Origin: Cognatundibacterium rivi
GTDB lineage: Bacteria > Pseudomonadota > Gammaproteobacteria > Burkholderiales > Burkholderiaceae_D
Assembly: GCF_018139565.1 (NCBI RefSeq)
Contig: NZ_JAGSPK010000002.1
Span: forward strand, 372,001-436,000
Length of the DNA stretch: 64,000 nucleotides
Direction: 5' to 3'
The first letter of the stretch is position 1, and the number at the start of each line of letters is the position of its first letter. This document shows positions 34,378 to 44,672 of this stretch, in pieces. A model generated the notes under the pieces. It saw nothing but the letters and a program-made list of their open reading frames with translations, had not been told where the DNA came from and searched no databases. A program made the translations under genes and the position numbers.

Positions 34378-36266
34378 TGACTGACCATCTTAAGCCACAG
34401 CGCATTGCTTTAGTCGGCAACCCCAACTGCGGTAAAACTGCTTTATTTAACCGACTGACTGGTGCAAGACAAAAAGTTGCCAATTACGCTGGAGTAACGA
34501 TAGAACGCAAGGAAGGACACTTCACAGCACCAAATGGCCGTCACTGGAGTATTCTTGACCTTCCGGGCACTTACAGTCTGAATGCGATCACGCCCGATGA
34601 AAAAATTACAGAAGAGGTCGTCAAAGGTCAGCGCGCTAACGAAGCTTTACCTGATGCCATTCTTTGCGTCGTGGATGCAACCAATCTCAAGCGGGGACTG
34701 CGCCTTGCCTTTGAACTTAAAGACCTGGGCTTGCCACTGATTCTCGCTGTCAACATGATGGATTTGGCAAAAAAACGCCAGATTAATATTGATATCGAAG
34801 CACTGTCGTCAGCGCTGAATATTCCCGTTGTTGAGACGATTGCCGTTGAGACGGAAGGTGTTGACGCCCTGCTTCGTCAACTGGAAATACTTGCACAATC
34901 ATTAGGTGTGACTGATAACGTTCCGCGCACAGCGACTGCATTAACACGATCACCAGAAGAAATTCAACTTGCCGTGAATGCATTAATTGCAGCATCCGTA
35001 CAGCAAGTAAAAGATGCAGGCGAAGAAGATGCGCCACTCAGTTATCGCATAGACCGATGGATATTACATCCGGTATTCGGCCCGCTGATTTTTGCCAGCC
35101 TCATGTTCTTGGTATTTCAGGCCGTGTTTGCCTGGGCGCAGTTACCAATGGACTTGATTAAGTCATCGATTGAAGGTTTGGGTAGCCTGGTTGAAGCTAC
35201 CCTGCCTGCGGGAATGCTTCAAGAGTTGTTAGTGAAAGGCGTGATTGGTGGTGCAGGTAGCGTTTTAGTTTTCTTGCCACAGATTGTCATTCTGTTTTTC
35301 TTCATTCTCGTGATGGAAGACTCCGGCTATCTCCCACGGGCAGCATTTCTGCTCGATAGAATTATGGGAAAAGTAGGCTTGTCTGGTCGCGCTTTCATTC
35401 CCTTATTGTCCAGTTTTGCTTGCGCCATTCCTGGCATCATGGCGACCCGCACCATTCAAAACCCGCGTGATCGTCTGGTGACTATCATGATCGCCCCCCT
35501 GATGACGTGTTCGGCACGGCTGCCCGTCTACGCTCTGATTATTGCAGCTTTTATTCCTGAAAAAACAGTCTTCGGTATACTGAGTCTGCAAGGTTTAGTC
35601 TTGTTTACCTTATATATTGCCGGTATTGTTTCTGCGATGCTGGTCGCCCTGTTTTTTAAATATCAATGGGGTAAAGCCGAGTTGCATTCACTCATGCTGG
35701 AATTGCCGGATTATCGCTTGCCGAACACACGCAATTTATTATTGGGTTTATGGGAGCGGGTAAAAATCTTTACCACACGCGTCGGCACCATCATTCTGGC
35801 GTTAATGATCCTGTTATGGTTTCTCAGCAGCTTCCCTGGCGCACCTGAAAATGCAACGCAACCGCCGATTTATTATAGTATCGCTGGCCATCTCGGACGT
35901 CTGCTTGAATTCGTTTTTGCACCGATAGGATTTAACTGGCAGATTTGTATTGCGCTGGTTCCTGGGCTTGCCGCGCGTGAAGTCGCCGTTGCCGCACTTG
36001 GCACCGTCTATGCCCTGTCGCAATCCGGCGATGAGCTTAGTAGTATGCTGGAGCCACTTATCGCACAATCCTGGAGTCTGCCGACCGCCTTGTCTTTATT
36101 GGCATGGTATGTCTTCGCACCGCAATGTATCGCGACTTTGAGTGTGGTGAGGCGTGAAACGAATACCCTGCGATATCCTGTATTGATGGCAGCCTATTTA
36201 TTTGGCCTTGCCTATATTGCGTCTTTTATTACGTATCGATTGGCGCTATTTTTTACCGGGGCTTAA
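34377..36266 (+). CDS. feoB: FeoB, ferrous iron transporter with G domain
   Basis: 629 residues. The N-terminal G protein domain has G1 GNPNCGKT (about 14-21), G2 region YAGVTIERK, G3 DLPGTYS and G4 NMMD; then the membrane half with two Gate-type repeats. It imports Fe2+ at the inner membrane using nucleotide hydrolysis. Shorter than the 770-residue E. coli type, as in many betaproteobacteria. Cotranscribed with feoA and with the Cys-rich gene 2 bp downstream. Confidence 0.95.
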   Translation: MTDHLKPQRIALVGNPNCGKTALFNRLTGARQKVANYAGVTIERKEGHFTAPNGRHWSILDLPGTYSLNAITPDEKITEEVVKGQRANEALPDAILCVVDATNLKRGLRLAFELKDLGLPLILAVNMMDLAKKRQINIDIEALSSALNIPVVETIAVETEGVDALLRQLEILAQSLGVTDNVPRTATALTRSPEEIQLAVNALIAASVQQVKDAGEEDAPLSYRIDRWILHPVFGPLIFASLMFLVFQAVFAWAQLPMDLIKSSIEGLGSLVEATLPAGMLQELLVKGVIGGAGSVLVFLPQIVILFFFILVMEDSGYLPRAAFLLDRIMGKVGLSGRAFIPLLSSFACAIPGIMATRTIQNPRDRLVTIMIAPLMTCSARLPVYALIIAAFIPEKTVFGILSLQGLVLFTLYIAGIVSAMLVALFFKYQWGKAELHSLMLELPDYRLPNTRNLLLGLWERVKIFTTRVGTIILALMILLWFLSSFPGAPENATQPPIYYSIAGHLGRLLEFVFAPIGFNWQICIALVPGLAAREVAVAALGTVYALSQSGDELSSMLEPLIAQSWSLPTALSLLAWYVFAPQCIATLSVVRRETNTLRYPVLMAAYLFGLAYIASFITYRLALFFTGA

Positions 36267-36268
36267 TC

Positions 36269-36529
36269 ATGTTACAAATGGCAATCACTTTTCTGATGTT
36301 ATTTTCAGCGTTGGTCTATCTCTTGCTGAAATGGATGCCAGCGTCTGTCAGAAAAAAAATACAGGTCAAGCTGAGCGGTCGCCATCCAAAGCTTGCGAGC
36401 CACTTTGAAGATGCAGCGAAAAACTGTGCCAGTTCTTGTTCTTCATCTTGTAATAGTTGCGATGAAACATCGCGCCCCACACAATTGAGTCAACACTCTA
36501 AACCTGTCATCCCCATCCACAAAATCTGA
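36269..36529 (+). CDS. FeoB-associated Cys-rich small membrane protein
   Basis: 86 residues. One N-terminal membrane helix (ITFLMLFSALVYLLLKW) is followed by a basic stretch and a Cys/Ser-rich patch (NCASSCSSSCNSCDE). It starts 2 bp after feoB. Small Cys-rich membrane proteins in this place accompany many feo operons; the cysteines may bind iron. It replaces the winged-helix FeoC of enterobacteria in position only, not in fold. Confidence 0.75.
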   Translation: MLQMAITFLMLFSALVYLLLKWMPASVRKKIQVKLSGRHPKLASHFEDAAKNCASSCSSSCNSCDETSRPTQLSQHSKPVIPIHKI

Positions 36530-36647
36530 CATTGTCGGGTGTTTTATCAGTTGCGCCCTTGAATACCTGTAGCATCGACGGTAAGTGTGTTGTATGCTTT
36601 TGCTGAGTTCCAGATAGTACTTCTGGCATAAAAATGATTTGGGGCCG

Positions 36648-37244
36648 ATGCTCAATATGTTGAACAGTATTTACGATAAGACAGAAAAAGGGCGCGAGGA
36701 AATCGCTACCCGCAAACATCATTTAGCAAACCGTCTTCGCACTTTACTGGTCATGGTAGATGGAAAACAAAGTGCTACGGATTTATTGAAAAAAGTATCC
36801 GCATTAGGGTTTGATGAAAATAATGTACAGGAACTTTTAGATCAGGAATTGATTACCGCTGTCAGCAAAGCCGGAGAAGTCCTGGTAACTGCTGCGCCTG
36901 AAATTAATCTCGTCAGCGACTTACCACCGCCGACCGAGGTCGCGGTTGAAGATATGAATGAATCCGAACAATTTCGTGAGGTCTATACCTTCTTCAACGA
37001 AACGATTAAAAGCGTACTCGGATTGCGTGGATTCACACTACAGATGAAAGTTGAGCGCGCTGGCACATTGGACGATTTCAGAAAGTTACGCCAACCCTAT
37101 CTCGAAGCCGTGATGAAATCAAAAGGCAGAGAAATGGCGCGCAGCTTGCGGGACAGACTGGATTATCTGCTATACAAAGGTGAACAAGTCCACCAAAGCG
37201 ATACACTATTACGCGATAGTGCAATCAACTTCACTCAAAAGTAA
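36648..37244 (+). CDS. Conserved hypothetical soluble protein
   Basis: About 198 residues from the ATG at 36648; an ATG at 36657 and a TTG at 36639 are alternatives. Mostly helical and charged with no signal peptide. I do not recognise a family: the N-terminal part (KHHLANRLRTLLVMVDGKQS... LLKKVSALGF) has a winged-helix-like look and the C-terminal part (TLDDFRKLRQPYLEAVMKSKG) is helical. Stand-alone gene closed by a terminator at 37257-37278. Clearly coding. Confidence 0.7.
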   Translation: MLNMLNSIYDKTEKGREEIATRKHHLANRLRTLLVMVDGKQSATDLLKKVSALGFDENNVQELLDQELITAVSKAGEVLVTAAPEINLVSDLPPPTEVAVEDMNESEQFREVYTFFNETIKSVLGLRGFTLQMKVERAGTLDDFRKLRQPYLEAVMKSKGREMARSLRDRLDYLLYKGEQVHQSDTLLRDSAINFTQK

Positions 37245-37256
37245 TCAGTAAAAAAG

Positions 37257-37278
37257 CCGGGATAACCCGGCTTTTTTG
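37257..37278. terminator. Bidirectional terminator
   Basis: Stem GCCGGG / CCCGGC with an ATAA loop, six A on one side and six T on the other. It serves the plus-strand hypothetical gene and the minus-strand ABC-F gene that converge here. Confidence 0.88.
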
Positions 37279-37302
37279 CACCACATGCGATACAGCAGTA
37301 GT

Positions 37303-38904
37303 TTATTCAATCCCTTGACTGCTCAGATATTCCTCGTAGGTACCTTGGAAATCAATGATTTCATTTTCTTTGATCTCAAGTACACGGGTTGCCAGCGACG
37401 ATACAAATTCCCGGTCATGCGAAACGAAAATCAGGGTTCCCGCATATTTTTCCAATGCGATATTCAATGACTCGATCGATTCCATATCCATGTGATTCGT
37501 CGGTTCATCCATTAACAAAACATTGTGACGCCCCAACATCAGCTTACCGTACATCATTCGCCCTTTTTCACCGCCGGACAGAACTTTCACTGATTTCTTC
37601 ACATCGTCGCCACCGAACAAAAGACGTCCAAGAATAGAGCGCACAGCCTGATCATCGTCGCCCTCTTGCGTCCATTGGCCGATCCAGTCCGTCAGATTTT
37701 TATCTGACGCGAACTCTTCGGTAGGATCTTGCGGCATGTATCCGACATTCGCATTTTCTGCCCATTTGACAGTGCCACGATCCGCGTGCAGACCAGCAAT
37801 ATCGTCGCCACCAATGCAACGCAATAAAGTCGTTTTACCGATGCCATTGGCACCGATAATCGCCACGCGCTCACCGGCTTCTACCATCAGATCGACATTC
37901 TTAAACAGTGTGCGATCATATGCCTTGGTCAGACCTTGCACTTCTACAGCCAGACGGTGCAATTTTTTCTCGCCATCAAAACGTACAAAAGGATTCTGAC
38001 GGCTGGATGGTTTGAATTCTTCGATTTTAATTTTATCGATTTGCTTGGCACGGGAAGTAGCCTGGCGCGCCTTCGATTTATTGGCAGAGAAGCGACGGAC
38101 GAAATCTTGCAACTCAGCGACTTTCTCCTTGGCCTTCGCATTGTTGGCCATTTGCTGCGCACGTGCCTGCGACGATGCCAGCATGTAGTCATCGTAATTG
38201 CCAGGATAGATTTTCAACGTGCCATAGTCCATATCTGCCATGTGAGTACAGACCTGATTCAGGAAATGGCGATCATGCGAAATGATGATCATGGTTGAAT
38301 TGCGCTGATTCAGAATATCTTCCAGCCAGCGGATGGTGTTGATATCCAGATTATTGGTCGGTTCATCGAGCAACAAAATATCAGGATTAGAAAACAAAGC
38401 CTGTGCCAGCAAAACGCGCAACTTCCAGCCCGGAGCGATCGCACTCATCAAGCCCTGATGCTGATCAGTTGGAATGCCAACGCCCAGCAACAACTCGCCT
38501 GCGCGGGCTTCTGCAGTGTAACCATCGTATTCGGCAAATTTGGCTTCCAGATCGGCCGCCTTCATGTAGTCTTCGTCGGTGGCGTCGGGATTCGCATAGA
38601 TCGCATCGCGCTCAGACATTGCAGCCCACATTTCTGTGTGCCCCATCATCACAACATCCAGAACGCGCATCTCTTCAAACGCAAACTGATCCTGACGTAA
38701 TTTACCCAGACGTTCATTCTGATCCAGCATCACAGTGCCGGAAGACTGCTCCAGATCACCGCCGAGGATTTTCATGAATGTCGATTTGCCACAACCGTTG
38801 GCACCAATAAGACCGTAACGATTGCCCTCGCCAAATTTGACTGAGATATTTTCAAACAGCGGCTTAGGGCCAAACTGCATGGTGATATTTGCGGTAGATA
38901 GCAC
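37303..38904 (-). CDS. ybiT: ABC-F family ATPase, YbiT type
   Basis: 533 residues with two ABC domains. Walker A motifs are GANGCGKST and GANGIGKTT; signature and Walker B appear as [11 protein letters not shown] and [11 protein letters not shown]. The start is GTG ([20 protein letters not shown]). Length and the [20 protein letters not shown] opening fit YbiT. ABC-F proteins act on ribosomes in translation, not in transport. Stand-alone gene. Confidence 0.93.
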   Translation of the reverse strand: MLSTANITMQFGPKPLFENISVKFGEGNRYGLIGANGCGKSTFMKILGGDLEQSSGTVMLDQNERLGKLRQDQFAFEEMRVLDVVMMGHTEMWAAMSERDAIYANPDATDEDYMKAADLEAKFAEYDGYTAEARAGELLLGVGIPTDQHQGLMSAIAPGWKLRVLLAQALFSNPDILLLDEPTNNLDINTIRWLEDILNQRNSTMIIISHDRHFLNQVCTHMADMDYGTLKIYPGNYDDYMLASSQARAQQMANNAKAKEKVAELQDFVRRFSANKSKARQATSRAKQIDKIKIEEFKPSSRQNPFVRFDGEKKLHRLAVEVQGLTKAYDRTLFKNVDLMVEAGERVAIIGANGIGKTTLLRCIGGDDIAGLHADRGTVKWAENANVGYMPQDPTEEFASDKNLTDWIGQWTQEGDDDQAVRSILGRLLFGGDDVKKSVKVLSGGEKGRMMYGKLMLGRHNVLLMDEPTNHMDMESIESLNIALEKYAGTLIFVSHDREFVSSLATRVLEIKENEIIDFQGTYEEYLSSQGIE

Positions 38905-39185
38905 GGAAAAACCTTTTGCAAAAATGAATAATTAACCGTCAATTATACCACCCGACTTTTATCACCAGATGAATGCTTGCGTGAATGAACCGGGTAATAA
39001 GATTTTCAGCAAACGTTGTACGAGGCTAAAAATAAAATCAGACGGAATTCAATAAATTGAATATCAATACGGCGACATAAGATTGCCGTTTTGCTCAATT
39101 GCTTTTTCGCAAAATTATCAATAAGATGAGCCGCAAATAAAAACTTTCCTCCGCCAACTATGGCAAAACGATAAGGTAAACTCTG

Positions 39186-40868
39186 GTGAAACTGAAACCA
39201 CCTCCTTTACATACCATCATCGCAAGCTCCTTCATTACCTTAGTCTTTTTGCTGGGCTTCCCTACCTATATTTATATCACCAAAATTCATACTGAGCAGT
39301 TGATTAACGACCGCGGAATGATGTTGCGTGCGCTGGCCAGAGGAACGGCAACTATACTGGCAAAAAATATGAGGGAACGTCGCCGCGAGGTAGAATTGCT
39401 CGCACAAACTCCCCTATTCGTGCGCGCGCCCTTAGATAGCAACGACTTTGACGCCAGTCTCAGCAGGCTCCATCAGTCATACGCGCATTACTCCTGGATA
39501 GGGCTCGTCGATATCAAAGGCAAGGTACTGCATGCAACTAACAATAATTTAACCGGACAGAATGTAAGCAGCCGTCCATGGTTTCAGCATTCGCAACAAG
39601 GAACTTATGTTGGTGACTTACATGAGGCCGCAATGCTTGCAGAGTTGCTCCGGAATAAAATTCACGAATGGCCAATCCGTTTTATTGATTTTGCCGCTCC
39701 TGTATACGACGAAAAAGGACAGTTACGCGCCATATTGGGAGCACACGCGCATTGGCGCTGGGCATCGGAAGCAATCAGAGAGGTAATGCCTGAAGATGCA
39801 AACAAACGGAAAATTGAAATATTCATCGTCAATAGCAATAACGAAATTATTTATCCTGATCATCCGGAAAAAATTCCAGGTGCGCCCGTGGCACCAAAAA
39901 AATACAAAACAGATGAATCAAGCTTTCATAACTGGGGAGGGAATGAATTTTATCTGACAACCGTCGCCTCTGTCAGTGAGCCTGTTGTGGGTAACAAGTG
40001 GCCGCTGAACTGGAAAGTAATGGTCAGACAACCACGCGACCAAGTGATATCGGAAGTGAACAGTCTCCAGAGAAGTATCACTCTCGGCGTGGCAGCTGCC
40101 GCAGTCGTATTTGTTTTGCTGGCATGGATGCTAGGTGACTACATCAGTCGTCCAATTATTCAATTGTCAAAATTAGCCAAGAAGGTATCTGATGGTGACG
40201 ATAAAATTCAGTTCAATATTTCTGCCAACAGTAAGGAACTGAAAGAATTAAATTCTGCAATGGAGGATATGGCTGCCACACTGCTAACTCGCAAACATGC
40301 TTTAGAGGACGCCAACAAAGATTTGCAGTCAATCGTGGCAGAGCGAACGGCAAAGCTGGAAGCGGCAAATCAAGAGCTAAGGCAATTAGCCCGGCGCGAT
40401 ACGCTGACTGGACTGCCTAATCGTCTGGCAGCAAACGAACGACTTCTCCATGAATTTGATCGCATGACGCGCAGTAAGGAGCAATATGCAGTACTGATGA
40501 TAGATATCGATTTTTTCAAAAAAGTGAATGACACATATGGTCATGCCACCGGGGATGTAGTTCTGACACACGTTGCCAATCAAATTCAGGCATCACTGCG
40601 TAAAACTGATTTTGCAGGCCGGGTCGGCGGTGAAGAATTTCTGATTATTCTGCCAAAGACAAATCAGGAAAATGCGGTCAGCATTGCAGAAAAAATTCGG
40701 CGCAATATAAAAATGTCTCATGTTGAGCCAGTCGGATACATCAGTGTCAGTATCGGAGTTGCAATGGCGGAGCCAGAGCAGGAATCTGCTCCGATCGCAG
40801 TAGATCAGGCAGATAAGCGCCTGTATGCTGCAAAGCAGGCAGGTCGAGATCGGGTAGTTTCAGTTTAA
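39186..40868 (+). CDS. Membrane diguanylate cyclase with extracytoplasmic Cache domain
   Basis: 560 residues. Membrane helix at about 12-30, periplasmic double-Cache-like sensor to about 285, second helix at about 290-312 (LGVAAAAVVFVLLAWMLGDY), a HAMP-like segment and coiled coil, then the GGDEF domain (about 395-560) with an intact active site RVGGEEF. It should make cyclic-di-GMP in response to an external signal. The GTG start has AAGGT upstream. A PilZ protein gene lies at 51.9-52.3 kb. No obvious RxxD inhibitory site was seen. Confidence 0.9.
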   Translation: MKLKPPPLHTIIASSFITLVFLLGFPTYIYITKIHTEQLINDRGMMLRALARGTATILAKNMRERRREVELLAQTPLFVRAPLDSNDFDASLSRLHQSYAHYSWIGLVDIKGKVLHATNNNLTGQNVSSRPWFQHSQQGTYVGDLHEAAMLAELLRNKIHEWPIRFIDFAAPVYDEKGQLRAILGAHAHWRWASEAIREVMPEDANKRKIEIFIVNSNNEIIYPDHPEKIPGAPVAPKKYKTDESSFHNWGGNEFYLTTVASVSEPVVGNKWPLNWKVMVRQPRDQVISEVNSLQRSITLGVAAAAVVFVLLAWMLGDYISRPIIQLSKLAKKVSDGDDKIQFNISANSKELKELNSAMEDMAATLLTRKHALEDANKDLQSIVAERTAKLEAANQELRQLARRDTLTGLPNRLAANERLLHEFDRMTRSKEQYAVLMIDIDFFKKVNDTYGHATGDVVLTHVANQIQASLRKTDFAGRVGGEEFLIILPKTNQENAVSIAEKIRRNIKMSHVEPVGYISVSIGVAMAEPEQESAPIAVDQADKRLYAAKQAGRDRVVSV

Positions 40869-40874
40869 GCAATA

Positions 40875-40903
40875 AAAAAGCGCAACCGGAAGTTGCGCTT
40901 TTT
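40875..40903. terminator. Terminator between the cyclase and fadB-like gene
   Basis: A 12-bp stem, AAAAAGCGCAAC / GTTGCGCTTTTT, with a 5-nt loop, between convergent genes. Confidence 0.88.
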
Positions 40904-40960
40904 AAAGAACTCATATGTTTTTAATACAAACTTAGATTACCGCGTCGATTGACAGCAATC

Positions 40961-43039
40961 TCAGTTAAACGTTTTTCCATCTTCGGCCAATTTTGCCAGC
41001 AATGGCGCTGGTTTCCACGCATCACCGTGACGACCTTTAGCATATTTTTCCATCGCCCGTACCACATTTGGCAAGCCGACTGTATCTGCGTAGAACATCG
41101 GGCCGCCGGTATGCAGAGGGAAACCGTAGCCAGTCAGATACACCATATCGATATCAGAAGCGCGTGTTGCGATGCCTTCTTCAAGGATGTATGCCGCTTC
41201 ATTCACCAGCGAATAAATCAGGCGCTCAATGATTTCCTGATCGAAAATTTTGCGGCGTTCTATGCCCAGATCAGCAGAGTGCTTGACGATCATCTCATTC
41301 ACCACAGCAGATGGATAAGCCTTGCGATCGCCCGGTTTGTAGTCATACCAGCCAGCGCCGGTTTTTTGACCGAAACGTCCCATTTCACACAGCAGATCTG
41401 CAGTTTTTGAATACGTGATTTGTGGTTTTTCCACGTAACGACGTTTACGGATATACCAGCCGATATCGTTCCCCGCCAGATCGCCCATGCGGAAAGGGCC
41501 CATTGCAAAACCGAGTTTTTCAACGGCTTTATCGACTTGTTCCGGCGTGCAGCCTTCTTCCAGTAAGAACCCTGCCTGGCGACTGTATTGCTCAATCATG
41601 CGATTACCGATGAAGCCATCGCATACACCGGAAACCACGCCTGTTTTCTTGATTTTTTTAGAAATCGCCAACACCGTTGCCAGCACATCTTTTGCCGTTT
41701 TTTTACCGCGTACGATTTCCAGCAATTTCATGACGTTAGCAGGGCTGAAGAAATGCGTACCGACCACGTCTTGCGGACGTTTGGTGAAATCCGCGATCTT
41801 GTCAACGTCAAGCGTCGATGTATTCGACGCCAGAATCGCACCTGGCTTCATGACCTCATCTAGCTTTTTAAAGACTTGCTCTTTGACGCCCATGTCTTCG
41901 AACACCGCCTCGATCACCATATCTGCCTGAGAGATCGCTTCATATGACAACGTGCCGGTAATCAGGGCAACGCGCTGCTCAAATTTCTCTTGCGTCAGCT
42001 TGCCTTTTTTCAGCGTGTTTTCGTAGTTTTTGCGTATTGTTGCCAAACCTTTGTCGAGCGCTTCCTGTTTCATTTCAAGAATCTGTACCGGAATACCTGC
42101 ATTGGCAAAGTTCATCGCAATACCACCGCCCATGGTGCCGGCACCGATCACTGCGACAGATTTCACCGGACGAGTCGGCGTGTCATCAGGTACATCTGGC
42201 AGCTTGCTGGCAGCGCGCTCACCGAAGAAAGCGTGGCGCAATGCTTTTGATTCCGTTGTCTGTACCAGTTCCAGGAATAAATCACGCTCAAATTTAATAC
42301 CGTCGTCAAACTTCTTGGTTACCGCAGCAGCAACTGCTTCCACGCATTTCAATGGCGCAGGGAATGGGCCTGACATTGCGCGTACGGTATTGCGGGAGAA
42401 TTGCAGGAAAGCTTCGTAGTTCGGATAATCGATTTTGATGTCGCGTACTTTAGGTAGCGGACGCACATCTGCAACTTTGTTCGCAAATGCGGTTGCGGCA
42501 GTCATCAGATCGCCTTCGGCAATCTCATTGAACAACGCAGTTTTCGCGAGTTTTTCTGATGCAACCGGAGTGCCTGAAACAATCATATTCAAGGCCATTT
42601 CCAGCCCGACGACACGTGGCAGACGTTGTGTCCCACCTGCGCCTGGGAGAATGCCCAGCTTCACTTCAGGCAGCGCAATCTGCGCGCCAGGGCTGGCGAC
42701 ACGATAGTGGCACCCCAAAGCCAACTCCAGACCACCACCCATCGCGACGCTGTGTATCGCAGCAATCACGGGTTTGTCTGACGATTCAATGACGCTGATT
42801 ACGGTATGCAGGCTGGGCTCAGCAAAGGCTTTGGGAGAATTAAATTCTTTGATGTCTGCGCCGCCGGAAAACGCTTTGCCTGCGCCGGTAATGATGATGG
42901 CTTTAACGGCATCGTTATTCTGCGCCTGCTTCATGCCTTCGACGATCGCGTGGCGGGTTGCATGCCCCAGACCATTGACCGGTGGATTGTTCAAGGTAAT
43001 AACGGCAATGCTGCCGTCAACTTTGTATTCTGCGCTCAT
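40961..43039 (-). CDS. Bifunctional enoyl-CoA hydratase / 3-hydroxyacyl-CoA dehydrogenase (FadB-like)
   Basis: 692 residues. The N-terminal crotonase domain (about 1-190) has both hydratase Glu residues (GGGLELALG and LPEVKLGIL). The 3-hydroxyacyl-CoA dehydrogenase domain starts at about 290 (VIGAGTMGGGIAMNFANAG), with the catalytic His in GTHFFSPAN and Glu in LLEIVRG. It carries out two steps of beta-oxidation. The ATG has AGGAAGAG upstream. An ACGRYCGT-type palindrome lies about 107 bp upstream (43146), shared with livH and the acyl-CoA synthetase. FadB and FadJ have about this size; I leave the symbol blank since isomerase/epimerase functions are not shown. Confidence 0.92.
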   Translation of the reverse strand: MSAEYKVDGSIAVITLNNPPVNGLGHATRHAIVEGMKQAQNNDAVKAIIITGAGKAFSGGADIKEFNSPKAFAEPSLHTVISVIESSDKPVIAAIHSVAMGGGLELALGCHYRVASPGAQIALPEVKLGILPGAGGTQRLPRVVGLEMALNMIVSGTPVASEKLAKTALFNEIAEGDLMTAATAFANKVADVRPLPKVRDIKIDYPNYEAFLQFSRNTVRAMSGPFPAPLKCVEAVAAAVTKKFDDGIKFERDLFLELVQTTESKALRHAFFGERAASKLPDVPDDTPTRPVKSVAVIGAGTMGGGIAMNFANAGIPVQILEMKQEALDKGLATIRKNYENTLKKGKLTQEKFEQRVALITGTLSYEAISQADMVIEAVFEDMGVKEQVFKKLDEVMKPGAILASNTSTLDVDKIADFTKRPQDVVGTHFFSPANVMKLLEIVRGKKTAKDVLATVLAISKKIKKTGVVSGVCDGFIGNRMIEQYSRQAGFLLEEGCTPEQVDKAVEKLGFAMGPFRMGDLAGNDIGWYIRKRRYVEKPQITYSKTADLLCEMGRFGQKTGAGWYDYKPGDRKAYPSAVVNEMIVKHSADLGIERRKIFDQEIIERLIYSLVNEAAYILEEGIATRASDIDMVYLTGYGFPLHTGGPMFYADTVGLPNVVRAMEKYAKGRHGDAWKPAPLLAKLAEDGKTFN

Positions 43040-43145
43040 GTCTCTTCCTAAGGTTGAAATACGATGGAACTGGTTTTTCTGAATAAATCAAATCTGGTGG
43101 GCGATTTCAAACTCAGCACACACAAACTTGACTATAACTTAAAAA

Positions 43146-43161
43146 TAGTACGGTCGTGTTA
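43146..43161 (-). promoter_or_regulatory. ACGRYCGT palindrome upstream of fadB-like gene
   Basis: TAGTACGGTCGTGTTA. Related to the sites at 46935 and 50092. Probable operator of a TetR-type fatty-acid regulator (see findings). Confidence 0.6.
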
Positions 43162-43200
43162 TTTTTTGTAATTTTCTTTTACCACGCTTCAACAGACCGT

Positions 43201-43908
43201 TTACACCTCCAGCCATTCTTGCCTGATTTTGTCGTTGGCGAGCAAATCTTCGGGCGTTCCTTCAAACACGATACTGCCATGCCCCATGACATAGACCCGC
43301 TGCGAAATCTGCAGCGCAATCGCTAATTTCTGCTCGACCAGCAACACTGAAACTCCCCGGTTTTTCAGCTCTTTCAGATATTCAGCAACCAACTCGACGA
43401 TCTTCGGTGCCAGACCTTCGGTTGGTTCATCAATCATGATCAGGTCGGGGTCGCCCATCAGCGTCCGGCACAAGGTCAGCATTTGTTGTTCACCGCCAGA
43501 CATCACGCCTGCCAGGGTATTCCGCCTTTCGCGTAAGCGTGGGAACATCTGGTACATGTCTTCCATTTCCCAGCGTGGCTTCGTTTTGGTATTCGATTTT
43601 TCGCCTAGCAACAGATTCTGTTCTACCGTCAGCGTCGGAAAAATATCGCGATTTTCCGGCACGTAGCCCAGGCCTTTGTGCGCGATCTGAAAGGCTTTCA
43701 AGCCTATCATCTGCTCGCCTTTGAATAAGACAGATCCAGTTGCATGCACTTGCCCCATCGTTGCCTTGACCGTCGTTGAACGCCCTACGCCGTTGCGGCC
43801 GAGCAGGCTGACAATCTCGCTATTATTGACATGCAGATCAACGCCATGCAGCACATGACTTTTGCCATAAAACGCGTTTAAATCTTTAATTTCAAGCAGC
43901 GCACTCAT
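43201..43908 (-). CDS. livF: LivF-type branched-chain amino acid ABC transporter ATPase
   Basis: 235 residues. Signature (SGGEQQML) and Walker B (LIMIDEPTEGLAP) are normal. The Walker A loop reads GRNGVGRST: Arg43 stands where Lys is expected. The codon is CGT (read on the minus strand). It overlaps livG by 4 bp and is the last gene of livHMGF. Together with LivG it powers uptake of branched-chain amino acids or related compounds through LivHM. The Lys-to-Arg change may be a lineage trait. Confidence 0.92.
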   Translation of the reverse strand: MSALLEIKDLNAFYGKSHVLHGVDLHVNNSEIVSLLGRNGVGRSTTVKATMGQVHATGSVLFKGEQMIGLKAFQIAHKGLGYVPENRDIFPTLTVEQNLLLGEKSNTKTKPRWEMEDMYQMFPRLRERRNTLAGVMSGGEQQMLTLCRTLMGDPDLIMIDEPTEGLAPKIVELVAEYLKELKNRGVSVLLVEQKLAIALQISQRVYVMGHGSIVFEGTPEDLLANDKIRQEWLEV

Positions 43909-44672
43909 GCGTGTTCCTCCGTCGGCGCGTGACCACCAAGATAAGCATCTTTGACTTTCTGGTTGTTGCGTATATTTTGTGGCGTATCACAGGCAATTAC
44001 TTCGCCGTAAACCACGACGGCAATTTTATCGGCCAGACCAAAAACAACGCTCATATCATGCTCGACCATCAATAAAGTTTTACCCTCCGTGACCTTGCGG
44101 ATGAGCTCAACTGCAGCGTCAGACTCAGACCGGCTCATCCCTGCAGTTGGTTCATCCAGCAAAATCACGTCTGCGCCGCCAGCAATCGTAATGCCGATCT
44201 CCAGTGCCCGTTGTTCTGCGTAAGTGAGCAAACCCGCAGTGACATCGCGTCGCCGTTTCAAGCCGATTTGCTCCAGCACATCCTCAGCACGTTCCTGCGC
44301 ATCTTTCAGACCGTTCAGTCTTTGCCAGAACGAATATTTATAGCCCAAGGACCACAACACAGCACAGCGTAAATTCTCAAAGACCGTCAGCCGATGAAAA
44401 ATATTCGTAATCTGAAAACTGCGTGACAAACCACTGCGATTAATTTCGTAGGGCTTCAGATTCCGTATGCTGTTGCCATTCAGGAGAATATCGCCTGAAC
44501 TGATACCGAATCGTCCTGAAATCAGATTAAACAAGGTTGATTTTCCGGCCCCGTTCGGGCCGATAATCGCAAAACGTTCCCCTTTTGGCACCTGCAGATT
44601 TGCACCACGAATAATTTCAGCACTGCCAAAACTTTTCCGCACGTCTTTTAATTCCAGCGAAAAACCACTCAT
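43905..44672 (-). CDS. livG: LivG-type ABC transporter ATPase
   Basis: 255 residues. Canonical Walker A (GPNGAGKST) and Walker B (VILLDEPTAGMSRSE) are present. It is translationally coupled at both ends: the start overlaps the livM stop and the stop overlaps the livF start by 4 bp. Confidence 0.93.
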   Translation of the reverse strand: MSGFSLELKDVRKSFGSAEIIRGANLQVPKGERFAIIGPNGAGKSTLFNLISGRFGISSGDILLNGNSIRNLKPYEINRSGLSRSFQITNIFHRLTVFENLRCAVLWSLGYKYSFWQRLNGLKDAQERAEDVLEQIGLKRRRDVTAGLLTYAEQRALEIGITIAGGADVILLDEPTAGMSRSESDAAVELIRKVTEGKTLLMVEHDMSVVFGLADKIAVVVYGEVIACDTPQNIRNNQKVKDAYLGGHAPTEEHA

